Assembly: GCF_024622505.1 (NCBI RefSeq)
Contig: NZ_JANKAS010000004.1
Span: 171,936-235,935 of the forward strand
DNA: 64,000 bases
Direction: 5' to 3'
Source: Irregularibacter muris
Lineage (GTDB): Bacteria > Bacillota > Clostridia > Eubacteriales > Garciellaceae
Shown here: positions 50,840 through 59,049 of the stretch, piece after piece
Layout of the letters: every line of letters starts with the position of its first letter
Position numbering within the stretch: the stretch's first letter is position 1
Program-made: the position numbers and the translations under genes
The notes under the pieces: generated by a model
Databases searched by the model: none
Told to the model about the DNA's origin: nothing
What the model saw: only the letters and a program-made list of their open reading frames with translations

Positions 50840-50915
50840 AAAAAAAGAGGCAAGTGACAAAATCCTCATAAATTTTGCTTTTGCGCAATTTTTATTGGAT
50901 AATGCCAAATGCCTC
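50840..50915 (-). terminator. Long hairpin terminator after rpiB
   Basis: GAGGCA (minus strand, 50910-50915) pairs with TGCCTC (50847-50852) and is followed by a run of seven T. The 56 nt inside can extend the stem with further paired blocks (ATCC/GGAT, GGCA/TGTC), giving an unusually long terminator between rpiB and the regulator. Confidence 0.7.
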
Positions 50916-50988
50916 GGGCTAGATTTCATTTAATAAATTTTAAAGAAGATTTTATTCTTATCTCTCTTTTGTTCTAAACTTTTCTTTT

Positions 50989-51435
50989 TTATCTATACTC
51001 CTTATCAATCTCAATCATTCTTTCTACCTTGGACAAGGATCCTCCCCCTTGGAATTCTGATACCAGCCATGCATCAATTACGGTTTTTGCACTTTCTGGT
51101 CCAATGACTCTCTGGCCTAGGGTAATGATTTGAGCATTATTGCTTTTTACTAATCTTTCTGCTGAAAACACGTCATGGGCCACTGAGGCACGTATACCTG
51201 GTACTTTATTAGCGGTTATGGCCATGCCTATACCTGTGCCACAGATAATGATTCCTCGATCAAATTCCCCTTTGGCTACTGCTTCTGCGATTTCCTTTGC
51301 CTTATCAGGATAGAGAACGACTTCTCCTTCATTGATTCCAAAGTCTACGATTTCATAGCCTTTACTCGCTACATGATCCCTTAAAGTGTCCTTTAATTGT
51401 ATTCCTGCCTCGTCACAACCAATAGCTATTCGCAT
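50989..51435 (-). CDS. rpiB: RpiB/LacAB-family sugar-phosphate isomerase (variant)
   Basis: A 148-residue RpiB-fold enzyme with the catalytic Cys65 in IIICGTGIGMAITANK. The usual GSDHAG phosphate-binding start is GCDEAG (Glu9), and the usual ring-opening histidine region is KSNNAQ (Ser98). From memory this SNNAQIIT pattern occurs in tetrulose-phosphate isomerases, which use acyclic substrates. A C4 sugar phosphate is therefore more likely than ribose-5-P; this is inference. Confidence 0.88.
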   Translation of the reverse strand: MRIAIGCDEAGIQLKDTLRDHVASKGYEIVDFGINEGEVVLYPDKAKEIAEAVAKGEFDRGIIICGTGIGMAITANKVPGIRASVAHDVFSAERLVKSNNAQIITLGQRVIGPESAKTVIDAWLVSEFQGGGSLSKVERMIEIDKEYR

Positions 51436-51537
51436 TACTATTTCCTCCTTTTAAGATTAGAATTTCTATATCTTGTAGTAAGCGGCGAGGGGTATTGTCA
51501 TCTTCCCCCTAATCCAATATCACTTATTCTACAAAGC

Positions 51538-52833
51538 TTATCCAATTAGTGTCTCCTGGAGATTTCTAAGTTTGTAAATTAAAGTTGAAGTATCCAATTC
51601 AATCATATCATAGGTGATCAATTGTCCTTCTTTAACATCTTTTATTAGTTTTGTATTTTTAGTAATCAATCCTAAAGGTACAGCATTTTCTCCCTTAGCT
51701 TTTTCATAGGTGTCAATGGTCCCGTATACGGTAAATCCGCCAATACCATCTAGCATTTCCCCAGCCTTTAGATCTTTTTTGGCTACTGTAATGGTTTCTG
51801 CGATAGGTTTCCCCCCCATAGGTACTATGGTAGGTTCATGATAAAGCACAGCCCTAGCAGCAGATAGTGGCGTTTCCAAGCTTGTTAGATGATAAGGACG
51901 ATATAATACATAATTAGGTCCAGCGCCCATACTCAGATACTGCATTTCGTGGTGAATTTGTGGTAGTTCTGTGGTGACAATAATAAATACTCCTGGAGCT
52001 ACTCCATTTACATAATCCACTATTTTATATTTATTTAAAATTCCACCTTGCTCCTTTAGTTGGAAAATTCCTGGCAGTTCATTTACACTTGCACTAGGTG
52101 CATGCCCTCCCCGTATGTCGGGAATATATCCTGTGGCATTGGCCATGGCTGTCATCTCTACCATAGTTTTTGTGCCGTCTTTAAAAGAAGTCAACATCTT
52201 GGGACTTACTCCAGATTTTGTGGCTTGCTCATAAACATTTTCAGGGTTGGCCCTTAGATTAACAGGATTGTTTTTTCCTTTCCCAATGGCTACAATATCA
52301 AATCCCATACCATCAGCAAAATCATAAAGCTCTTTTACTGAACCAGGCTCATCTCCCGCAGATCCTGTATAAATTACCCCAGCACTATCGGCCATTTGTT
52401 TAAGAAGAGGTCCAATAACTACGTCGGTTTCTACATTTAACATAACAATATGTTTTTTGTTAAAAATGGAGTCCATGGCAATCTTTGCCCCTACATCGGG
52501 TACTCCTGTTGCATCTACTACAACATCTATTAGATTGGCCTTAGCGGCTAGTTCTGCATTGTCAGATGCCACAAATTTTCCTTTTTCTAGGGCTTCATTG
52601 AGTTGAGACAGATTTTTTGCAACCACAATATCCTCTCTACTTATTCCAGCCAAAGTGTAGGCTTCTACAGCATTGTCCACATTAATATCAATGACTAGGC
52701 CAGGTGTCATCCCCTTCATCAACATCATCTGACTTACCATACCCTTACCCATTTGTCCAGCCCCTACAAGGCCTGTGTTAATTGGTTTTCCTGCCTCTTG
52801 GCGCTGCTTGAGCTTTGTATTTAATCCTAACAT
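51538..52833 (-). CDS. NAD(P)-dependent oxidoreductase with C-terminal SAF domain (COG4091-like)
   Basis: A 431-residue protein. The Rossmann motif GLVGAGQMGKGMVSQMM starts at about residue 21, followed by a homoserine-dehydrogenase-like region (VVVDATGVPDVGAKIA, GSAGDEPGSVKELYDFA), and the C-terminus (DLKAGEMLDGIGGFTVYGTID) is a SAF domain. Relatives are annotated as predicted homoserine dehydrogenases, but context with a PTS, RpiB and aldolase argues for a sugar or polyol derivative. Its reaction is not known to me. Confidence 0.85.
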   Translation of the reverse strand: MLGLNTKLKQRQEAGKPINTGLVGAGQMGKGMVSQMMLMKGMTPGLVIDINVDNAVEAYTLAGISREDIVVAKNLSQLNEALEKGKFVASDNAELAAKANLIDVVVDATGVPDVGAKIAMDSIFNKKHIVMLNVETDVVIGPLLKQMADSAGVIYTGSAGDEPGSVKELYDFADGMGFDIVAIGKGKNNPVNLRANPENVYEQATKSGVSPKMLTSFKDGTKTMVEMTAMANATGYIPDIRGGHAPSASVNELPGIFQLKEQGGILNKYKIVDYVNGVAPGVFIIVTTELPQIHHEMQYLSMGAGPNYVLYRPYHLTSLETPLSAARAVLYHEPTIVPMGGKPIAETITVAKKDLKAGEMLDGIGGFTVYGTIDTYEKAKGENAVPLGLITKNTKLIKDVKEGQLITYDMIELDTSTLIYKLRNLQETLIG

Positions 52834-52873
52834 GTGAAACTCTCCCTTCTTAATCCTATTTTTAAATGCAAAA

Positions 52874-53845
52874 TTATTTTCTTTGTTTTTTATCCAATTC
52901 TATAATGGCTTTTGCTGTAAGTTGATCTATAATCAAAACATCGATATAATTCCCTCTTAATACCGATAAAATGGCCTCTTTCCTTTCAAGATGGCCTGCG
53001 ATTCCTATGGCTAATGGAATTTCTCTTATTTTTTCTAAAGGGATACCAATAATTCTTTTATTAAATTCAAATTGTTCTCCATTTCCATAGGCATCAACAA
53101 ACTGGGAGCAAATATCGCCAACAGCCCCCTCTCTTCTAAGGGTTTCAATTTCTTCCGCACTATAGTATCCACTTTCCAATAGAGTCGATGTATTAATGAG
53201 AGGCGATCCTATTCCAAATAGTCCAATATCTACTTTTTCTCCCATTTCCAATATGGATTGCACATAGCGATCCTTTGTAAAAAGTTCTTTTACCTGAAAA
53301 TTATCTACTATGGCGGGGGCATGTAATAGTTTGTATTCCGCTTTAAATTTTTTTGCTAATTCCAGGGCAATTTGATTGGGATGAAGTTCTATATTGGTCT
53401 GTCCTATCCCCCCTAGTAAGGGGATAAAGGTTATTTTATTGGTACGATAATTTTCTACAAAGGAGGGGAGTTCTTTAAGCAAATGTCCCATAGATACCCC
53501 AATGGTCTGCCCTGTTTTTATTACCCTTTGTAAATATTTTGCCCCAGCTTTTGCCAGTTCCTTTCTAAGGTCTTCGGGTTTTTCAGCATTTGTTTCTATC
53601 AATATGACCTCTTTAAGTCCAAATCTTATTTCCATTTCTTTTTCTATACCTATGTACCCATGGGTAATAGGGTTATTCACAGTGATGGTAACTATGCCTT
53701 CTTCTCTTGCCTCTGTCAAAATCCTAGAGGTTGTCGCCTTGGAAATGCCAAGCTTTTCCGCAATCTCTGCTTGATTAGCACCTTCCTCATAATACATTTG
53801 GGCCACACGCACTAATAATCGAATATCTCTTTGCCTATCTCTCAT
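52874..53845 (-). CDS. SorC/DeoR-family sugar-binding transcriptional regulator
   Basis: A 323-residue regulator. The N-terminal HTH is EEGANQAEIAEKLGISKATTSRILTEAREEG (split), followed by the SorC effector domain (GVSMGHLL near 110, FGIGSPLI, VGDICSQFVDAYGN). Such proteins sense phosphorylated sugars and control catabolic operons. The ATG at 53845 follows AGGTGATAAA. It is the first gene of the cluster, so it probably controls the oxidoreductase and rpiB. Confidence 0.92.
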   Translation of the reverse strand: MRDRQRDIRLLVRVAQMYYEEGANQAEIAEKLGISKATTSRILTEAREEGIVTITVNNPITHGYIGIEKEMEIRFGLKEVILIETNAEKPEDLRKELAKAGAKYLQRVIKTGQTIGVSMGHLLKELPSFVENYRTNKITFIPLLGGIGQTNIELHPNQIALELAKKFKAEYKLLHAPAIVDNFQVKELFTKDRYVQSILEMGEKVDIGLFGIGSPLINTSTLLESGYYSAEEIETLRREGAVGDICSQFVDAYGNGEQFEFNKRIIGIPLEKIREIPLAIGIAGHLERKEAILSVLRGNYIDVLIIDQLTAKAIIELDKKQRK

Positions 53846-53952
53846 TTTATCACCTGAAATCTTTTTCATGGTAGTTTATTTATTTCACCTTTATTATATA
53901 TTGTAAGCCATTACAGGTCAACGGCAATTCAGTATATTTTATAATTCAATAC

Positions 53953-53986
53953 AAAAAAAACCTAAATATATACTTTTATATTTAGG
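53953..53986 (-). terminator. Terminator after ispD
   Basis: CCTAAATATA...TATATTTAGG forms a stem of about 11 bp, followed on the minus strand by eight T. It starts directly at the ispD stop and isolates ispD from the SorC gene. Confidence 0.9.
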
Positions 53987-54688
53987 CTATCTCATTCTGA
54001 TATTTATAATAGATTCTGCAATGATTAGATCTTCAGGGGTGGTGATTTTGATATTGTCGTATTGTCCTTTTATCATTTTTATTGGATAACCCAGCCTCTC
54101 TACCAACATTCCATCGTCAGTACCTATAAAGCCCTCTTGTAGAGCTTTTTGGTGAGCTTCCATCAACAAGTCATAAGTAAAGGTTTGAGGAGTCTGGACT
54201 GACCAAAGTACATCTCTTTTTGGTGTATTTTCTACAAAATGTTTGGCATCAACTATTTTGATTGTTTCTTTAACAGGGACTCCTACTACTGTGGCTTTAT
54301 GAATTAGGGTTTCTGCAATACTTGTTTGTATGGTATATTCATGTACCAGTGGTCTTGCTCCATCATGGGTTATCACAATATCTGCACGAGGGTTGACCTC
54401 CTTTAACCCATTGTACATAGACTGTTGACGCGTTTCCCCTCCAGTAACAAGTTTTTTTACTTTTTTATATCCATAATATTTTATAACCTTTTGTAGACAC
54501 TGGGATTTTTCATGTTCTCCCACTACCACGAGAACCTCATCGACTAACGTACTTTTTTCAAATACTGATAAAGTATGGGCTAAAATGGGCTTGCCCTTTA
54601 GCATTAAATATTGTTTATTCGTACTGGCTTTCATTCTCGTACCCTGACCTGCGGCAACTATGACCGCAGACACATATGGTTTAGACAT
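53987..54688 (-). CDS. ispD: 2-C-methyl-D-erythritol 4-phosphate cytidylyltransferase
   Basis: The third step of the MEP pathway. The 233 residues begin with the nucleotide-binding VIVAAGQGTRMKASTNKQY, with VTHDGARPLV-like ITHDGARPLV, and TPQTFTYDLL typical of IspD. It is separated from ispF (37853-38323) by the regulator, PTS and dehydrogenase blocks. Confidence 0.97.
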   Translation of the reverse strand: MSKPYVSAVIVAAGQGTRMKASTNKQYLMLKGKPILAHTLSVFEKSTLVDEVLVVVGEHEKSQCLQKVIKYYGYKKVKKLVTGGETRQQSMYNGLKEVNPRADIVITHDGARPLVHEYTIQTSIAETLIHKATVVGVPVKETIKIVDAKHFVENTPKRDVLWSVQTPQTFTYDLLMEAHQKALQEGFIGTDDGMLVERLGYPIKMIKGQYDNIKITTPEDLIIAESIINIRMR

Positions 54689-54782
54689 CCTTTACACCAC
54701 CTATTTAAAATACCGCCAATCTTTCAACTCTTTTCATATGAATTCACTTGATATTATAACAAAAAGGGGGATAAATGCAAAA

Positions 54783-54824
54783 CCTACTAACGAAGCAGCC
54801 CTACAGAGCTTCTTCGTTAGTAGG
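54783..54824 (-). terminator. Hairpin before ispD
   Basis: A perfect 13-bp stem, CCTACTAACGAAG/CTTCGTTAGTAGG, followed on the minus strand by TTTTGCATTT. It probably terminates the transcript from the PIN-TRAM gene. Confidence 0.75.
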
Positions 54825-54831
54825 TGAGATT

Positions 54832-54970
54832 GTTGAAAAATCCTATCTAAAGGAAAATACCTGAATTTATCATTTGAAGGAATATAGACAAGAATCCAGT
54901 ATTTAAGCTTCTTTAAGATTCTTCACTCCCCTAGGCTACATTTACAATGACACAAAACGGGACTTTTGAG
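54832..54970. repeat. Palindromic MITE-like repeat (copy 2, reversed)
   Basis: The reverse complement aligns with the core of copy 1 at 35952-36087: AAAGTCCCGTTTTGTGTCATT, then GAGTGAAGAATC, AGCTTAAAT, and AAATTCAGGTATTTTCC. It is more diverged and lacks the outer ends of copy 1. It lies between the PIN-TRAM and ispD genes, with no ORF inside. Confidence 0.75.
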
Positions 54971-54975
54971 CGCAG

Positions 54976-54999
54976 AGAAAGCGGCCATAGCCGCTTTCT
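54976..54999 (-). other. GC-rich hairpin after the PIN-TRAM gene
   Basis: A 10-bp stem, AGAAAGCGGC/GCCGCTTTCT, with a 4-nt loop 12 nt past the gene's stop. It lacks a clear U-tract and probably protects the mRNA 3' end or marks an edge of the nearby repeat. Confidence 0.55.
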
Positions 55000-55011
55000 T
55001 GGAATATTTAT

Positions 55012-56124
55012 TTAGGACACTTTCTCAGAAGCTGATTTTGGTTTAGCAAAAATCATTCTCCCTGCTGCTGTTTGTAAGACACTAGTTACGATGACATCAA
55101 TGGTTTCTCCGACATACTTCCTGCCGCCATCCACCACAATCATTGTTCCATCATCTAAATAGGCAATGCCCTGTCCAGATTCTTTACCATCCTTAATTAC
55201 TTGTACAATCATTTCTTCTCCTGGTAATACCACTGGTTTTACTGCATTGGCCAGTTCGTTAATATTCAGCACACTTACTCCTTGGAATTCAGCAACCTTA
55301 TTTAGATTATAGTCGTTGGTGATTACCTTTCCATGTAGAAGCTGAGCTAACTTTAATAATTTGCTGTCTACCTCTGCAATATTGGGAAAATCTTTTTCAG
55401 AAATCTCCACAGGAATCTCTAATTCTTTTTGAATTTTATTTAAAATATCTAGTCCTCGTCTACCTCTATTGCGTTTTAATGCGTCTGAAGAGTCTGCAAT
55501 ATGTCTTAACTCTTCTAAAACAAAGTGGGGAATAATCAATGGCCCCTCTACAAATTCTGTTTTACAAATATCAAAAATCCTACCATCAATGATCACGCTA
55601 GTATCTAATACTTTAGGAATACCATGGCCACTATGTTTTGAAGGTTTATTTTCTCTGTTGGATCTTTTAAAGACATTGGAAAGATTGGTAATATCGTCTC
55701 TTTTTTTAATAGCAAGGTTTATCCCTAGATATCCTAATACAATATAAAATATAAGAGAAATAATATTTCCTACCCAAGGTATGGGGATATTATTTATAGG
55801 TATACTGATTAAGCTCGCTATAACAAGACCAATAATTAATCCAAAGGCCCCAAGAATAATTTCATTAATGGGCATTCTTTCTAAACTTTTTTCCACGGTA
55901 AAGGTGGATTGCCAACCCTTATTAATGATTTTAGGAGAAAATAAAAATAATATAAGGCCACCAATAATCGCTCCTACAATATAGGCTGTAATCCGTATTG
56001 TATAAGTTAGGTCCATATTAATTGTTTCTTCAATAGGAATTAATCTTAGAGCATAATACATCGCTTGGTATCCTAAAACTAATCCTGCAATGGTCAATAA
56101 TCCTCTTATGATTTTGTTTACCAT
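55012..56124 (-). CDS. PIN/TRAM-domain membrane protein (YacL-like)
   Basis: A 370-residue protein. The N-terminal 140 residues hold four hydrophobic segments; the PIN domain follows ([55 protein letters not shown]) and a C-terminal TRAM domain ([25 protein letters not shown], split). It matches B. subtilis YacL, a likely membrane-bound RNase or RNA binder. The PIN acidic residues are present. It lies between carD and ispD. Confidence 0.93.
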   Translation of the reverse strand: MVNKIIRGLLTIAGLVLGYQAMYYALRLIPIEETINMDLTYTIRITAYIVGAIIGGLILFLFSPKIINKGWQSTFTVEKSLERMPINEIILGAFGLIIGLVIASLISIPINNIPIPWVGNIISLIFYIVLGYLGINLAIKKRDDITNLSNVFKRSNRENKPSKHSGHGIPKVLDTSVIIDGRIFDICKTEFVEGPLIIPHFVLEELRHIADSSDALKRNRGRRGLDILNKIQKELEIPVEISEKDFPNIAEVDSKLLKLAQLLHGKVITNDYNLNKVAEFQGVSVLNINELANAVKPVVLPGEEMIVQVIKDGKESGQGIAYLDDGTMIVVDGGRKYVGETIDVIVTSVLQTAAGRMIFAKPKSASEKVS

Positions 56125-56349
56125 GCATTCACCTCCTATCTATTAATCTTTTCCAAAATTTCCTATTTTATAACCTATAAAATAAAATTCCTATAATAAA
56201 GTATATACCAAGATTAAGGATTAACCAAACTCTCCTGACAAGATTTGTCTTAAAAATCCATCCGGAAGCTTTACTAATGGAATAGGGGAAGATATTTCCC
56301 TAGTAGACTCTACTTTTTATTGACGTGAAAGTTTCTTTTTTCGTCCAAT

Positions 56350-56372
56350 AAAAAACAGACGTTTTCACGTCT
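56350..56372 (-). terminator. Terminator after the CarD-family gene
   Basis: AGACGT-GAAA-ACGTCT, a 6-bp stem with a GAAA tetraloop, followed by GTTTTTTATT on the minus strand. It overlaps the last bases of the stop codon region. Confidence 0.88.
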
Positions 56373-56853
56373 ATTCTTCTACTAAGGTACTATATACTAA
56401 TTCTTCTGCTTGCTCTTCATTCAGATCTCTCACCAAAGAAAACTCGCTAATTAGGATTTGTTTTGCACTATTTAACATTTTTCTTTCTCCAGTAGACAGC
56501 CCTTTTTCACGATCCAATAACAAAAGGTTCCGCACGACTTCAGCCACTTCATAAATATTTCCACTTTTTATTTTTTCCATGTTGGCTCGATATCTTCTAT
56601 TCCAATTTTGAGACATTTTACTTTTGTCGCCTTTTAATATTTCCAGTACATCTGAAAATTCCTGTTCATTAATTACCTCTCTAAGTCCGATATCCTGTGT
56701 GCTGTCAATGGGAATCATCACCTTCATATCCCCAAGAGGTAGTCTCATCACATAATACTTTCTTTTTTTGCCTAGAATTTCCTTTTCCTCAATGGCTTCT
56801 ATTATCCCAGCCCCATGCATAGGGTATACAATTTTATCACCGATATTGAACAT
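56371..56853 (-). CDS. CarD-family transcription regulator (CdnL-like)
   Basis: A 160-residue protein with an N-terminal polymerase-interacting domain (MFNIGDKIVYPMHGAGIIEAIEE) and a helical C-terminal domain (WNRRYRANMEKIKSGNIYEVAEVVRNLL, split), as in CdnL/CarD, which stabilise open complexes at rRNA and other promoters. The ATG at 56853 is preferred to one five codons upstream. Its own strong promoter is at 56889-56917. Confidence 0.93.
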   Translation of the reverse strand: MFNIGDKIVYPMHGAGIIEAIEEKEILGKKRKYYVMRLPLGDMKVMIPIDSTQDIGLREVINEQEFSDVLEILKGDKSKMSQNWNRRYRANMEKIKSGNIYEVAEVVRNLLLLDREKGLSTGERKMLNSAKQILISEFSLVRDLNEEQAEELVYSTLVEE

Positions 56854-56888
56854 TAAGCCGCCTCCCATTTTTAGAAATGACTAATTTA

Positions 56889-56917
56889 AGTATACTAAAA
56901 GTTTAACTATTTGTCAA
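56889..56917 (-). promoter_or_regulatory. Promoter of the CarD-family gene
   Basis: TTGACA (56912-56917), 17 bp, TATACT (56889-56894) on the minus strand, about 35 bp before the start codon. Confidence 0.88.
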
Positions 56918-57004
56918 CAAAAATACTAATTTTAACACATGGATCTAGGTTTTGTCAATGGAATTTTGTAAAATATATAATATTTTCTTTTATGGGGTTG
57001 TTCA

Positions 57005-57034
57005 TTGACAAAGGTAGATCTAAAGCCCTATAAT
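57005..57034 (+). promoter_or_regulatory. Promoter of the plus-strand gene
   Basis: TTGACA (57005-57010), an 18-bp spacer and TATAAT (57029-57034), 45 bp before the start codon. It points away from carD. Confidence 0.88.
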
Positions 57035-57079
57035 AAAAATAAGAGACGTTAACAATACTATTTCGAGGTGAGTCAGAAT

Positions 57080-57478
57080 ATGAAAGATGTGATTTGTGAT
57101 CAATTTCAAGATACGGTATCCCAACTTCTAATTAAACATAAAAGTATTTTAGATGTCCTCACCAAGCAACAAGAGTCTAGTACCCGCGTGAATCGTGCTA
57201 TTGTAAAAGCAGTAACCTCCTGTGGGTGTGTAGAAATTCATGCCATTAAACAAGAAATTGGTGACGAAATTTCTATGGAAAATATTCATGAGGCTTTAAA
57301 CAACCATGTAAAAGGTCAATTATGTGAGCAGTGTAGGGAAGTTGTAGAACAAGAGTTAGGAAACCATCTCTTTTACATTGCAGCCCTTTGCAATTCTTTA
57401 GATTTAAACCTATTAGATATTATTCTAAAGGAGAAGAAAAAAATAAATACCTTAGGTATATACAATATGCTTAGATAA
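57080..57478 (+). CDS. Small MazG-like protein (DUF1573-labelled in clostridia)
   Basis: The only confident plus-strand gene. The 132-residue product has a conserved middle (SILDVLTKQQESSTRVNRAIVKAVTSCGCVEIHA, split), a CxxC pair (LCEQC), and a C-terminal EQELGNHLFYIAALCNSLDLNLLDIIL that resembles a MazG helix pattern. I recall near-identical proteins across Clostridia, but their function is unknown to me. The ATG at 57080 follows GAGGTGA. It ends at a terminator (57499-57530). Confidence 0.82.
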   Translation: MKDVICDQFQDTVSQLLIKHKSILDVLTKQQESSTRVNRAIVKAVTSCGCVEIHAIKQEIGDEISMENIHEALNNHVKGQLCEQCREVVEQELGNHLFYIAALCNSLDLNLLDIILKEKKKINTLGIYNMLR

Positions 57479-57498
57479 CTTTATTTAAATAAATGCTC

Positions 57499-57530
57499 AA
57501 AAGTGGAAATCTAGAAGATTCCCACTTTTT
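57499..57530 (+). terminator. Intrinsic terminator of the plus-strand gene
   Basis: AAAAGTGGAAATC/GATTCCCACTTTT, about 12 bp, then a run of seven T. It is close to symmetric, so it could also stop transcription from radA. Confidence 0.88.
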
Positions 57531-57536
57531 TTATGC

Positions 57537-57580
57537 AATAGGAAAGTTGGTCTTGTTGATAGGAAACCAACCTTTCTTAT
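57537..57580. repeat. Short palindromic intergenic repeat (copy 2)
   Basis: The palindrome AAGTTGGTCTTG...CCAACCTTTCTT with outer AATAGG/CTTAT. One arm resembles the repeat at 18099-18149. It lies between two convergent genes (the plus-strand gene and radA). Confidence 0.5.
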
Positions 57581-57590
57581 ATTTATAGTT

Positions 57591-58946
57591 TTAAAATATC
57601 CATTGCAGGGCTTCAGAGAGGTTTTCCACGCCTACTATTTCAATGTCTTTTATAGCTAATCCCTTCATGTTACTTTTCGGAATCAGACATTTTTTAAAGC
57701 CCATTTTTTTTGCTTCCATTAGTCTTTTTTCTATAAATTGTACAGATCGTACTTCTCCTGTCAACCCAACTTCCCCTATGGCTACTAATGTTGGATCAAC
57801 TTCTATATTTCGAAAACTAGAAGCTATGGCAATAATGACTCCTAGATCAAGGGCAGGTTCATCTATTTTTAATCCCCCAATAATATTGACATAGGCATCC
57901 TGATTTTGCAGTTGCATCCCCAATCGTTTTTCCATTATAGCCAGTAGCAGCACCACTCTATTATAATCAATCCCTGTGGCCATGCGTCTAGGCATTCCAA
58001 AATTGGTTGTACTGACTAAAGCCTGTAATTCTATTAATACCGGTCTAGTCCCCTCTAAGCAGGGAATAACAATGGACCCTGGACTACCTATTGGTCTACC
58101 GCTTAATAGCATTTCTGAGGGATTTTTAACTTCCTCTAACCCTTTTTCTTTCATCTCAAATATACCTATTTCATTGGTGGAACCAAATCTGTTTTTAACT
58201 GCCCTTAAAATTCTATAAGTGTGATGTCTTTCTCCCTCAAAGTATAATACCGTATCCACCATATGTTCCAATACTCTTGGCCCAGCTATTGATCCTTGTT
58301 TGGTAACATGACCAACGATGAAAGTGGCAATGCCCTTTTCCTTGGCCACATGCATAAGTTGCCCTGTGATCTCCCTTACCTGGCTTACACTGCCTGGAGC
58401 CGATGTGATATCAGGTTGATACATGGTTTGAATGGAGTCAATCATGATGACATCAGGCTGCATTTCCTCTATGCTTCTTTCAATAATGGGCATATTGGTT
58501 TCTGCTAATATATAGAGAGAATCACTATTGGTATCCAGCCTTTGTGCCCTTAGTTTAATTTGTTTTAGAGATTCCTCTCCAGATACATATAACACCTTTA
58601 ATTTACTGGTAGACAATTGGCTGCTAATCTGCAAAAGAATGGTGGACTTACCAATACCAGGATCACCTCCAATTAATATCAAAGAACCCGGTACCACTCC
58701 TCCCCCTAGAACACGATTTAATTCTTCCATCCCCGTAGAAAATCGTTCTTCTTTCTCTATGGTTACTTCCTTTAAGGTCAGGGGGCGATTGATTATTGTG
58801 CCTCCAAAATTACCATAAGCCTTTTTAGGGTTGGTCACTTCTTCTACCATGGTGTTCCATTGATCACATTCCGGGCATTTTCCCATCCATCTAGGGCTTT
58901 CATACCCGCATTCTTGACAAATATATCTTTTCTTGAGTTTGGCCAT
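57591..58946 (-). CDS. radA: DNA repair protein RadA
   Basis: A RecA-like branch-migration helicase. The N-terminal zinc finger is [21 protein letters not shown] (split), Walker A is [10 protein letters not shown], the RadA-specific motif is KNRFGSTNE, and a Lon-protease-like C-terminal domain ([21 protein letters not shown]) follows. The ATG at 58946 is preferred to one six codons upstream. Length 451 aa. It lies between carD/plus-strand gene and clpC, the usual clpC-radA order. Confidence 0.96.
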   Translation of the reverse strand: MAKLKKRYICQECGYESPRWMGKCPECDQWNTMVEEVTNPKKAYGNFGGTIINRPLTLKEVTIEKEERFSTGMEELNRVLGGGVVPGSLILIGGDPGIGKSTILLQISSQLSTSKLKVLYVSGEESLKQIKLRAQRLDTNSDSLYILAETNMPIIERSIEEMQPDVIMIDSIQTMYQPDITSAPGSVSQVREITGQLMHVAKEKGIATFIVGHVTKQGSIAGPRVLEHMVDTVLYFEGERHHTYRILRAVKNRFGSTNEIGIFEMKEKGLEEVKNPSEMLLSGRPIGSPGSIVIPCLEGTRPVLIELQALVSTTNFGMPRRMATGIDYNRVVLLLAIMEKRLGMQLQNQDAYVNIIGGLKIDEPALDLGVIIAIASSFRNIEVDPTLVAIGEVGLTGEVRSVQFIEKRLMEAKKMGFKKCLIPKSNMKGLAIKDIEIVGVENLSEALQWIF

Positions 58947-59015
58947 ACCTCTCCCTCTTTTCATCGTTCCTATCTTTATTATAGTGTAAAAATATTTCTA
59001 AGTAAATTAAGGCCT

Positions 59016-59049
59016 AAACCAAAAAATCCCCTAGGGGATTTTTTGGTTT
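59016..59049 (-). terminator. Terminator after clpC
   Basis: AAACCAAAAAATCCCC/GGGGATTTTTTGGTTT forms a perfect stem with a tiny loop and runs into the clpC stop. The A-rich and T-rich arms make it work in both directions. Confidence 0.88.

Noticed and set aside
55012..56124. PIN-domain toxin of a toxin-antitoxin pair
   Set aside because: It has four membrane spans and a TRAM domain, the YacL architecture, and no antitoxin-like neighbour.
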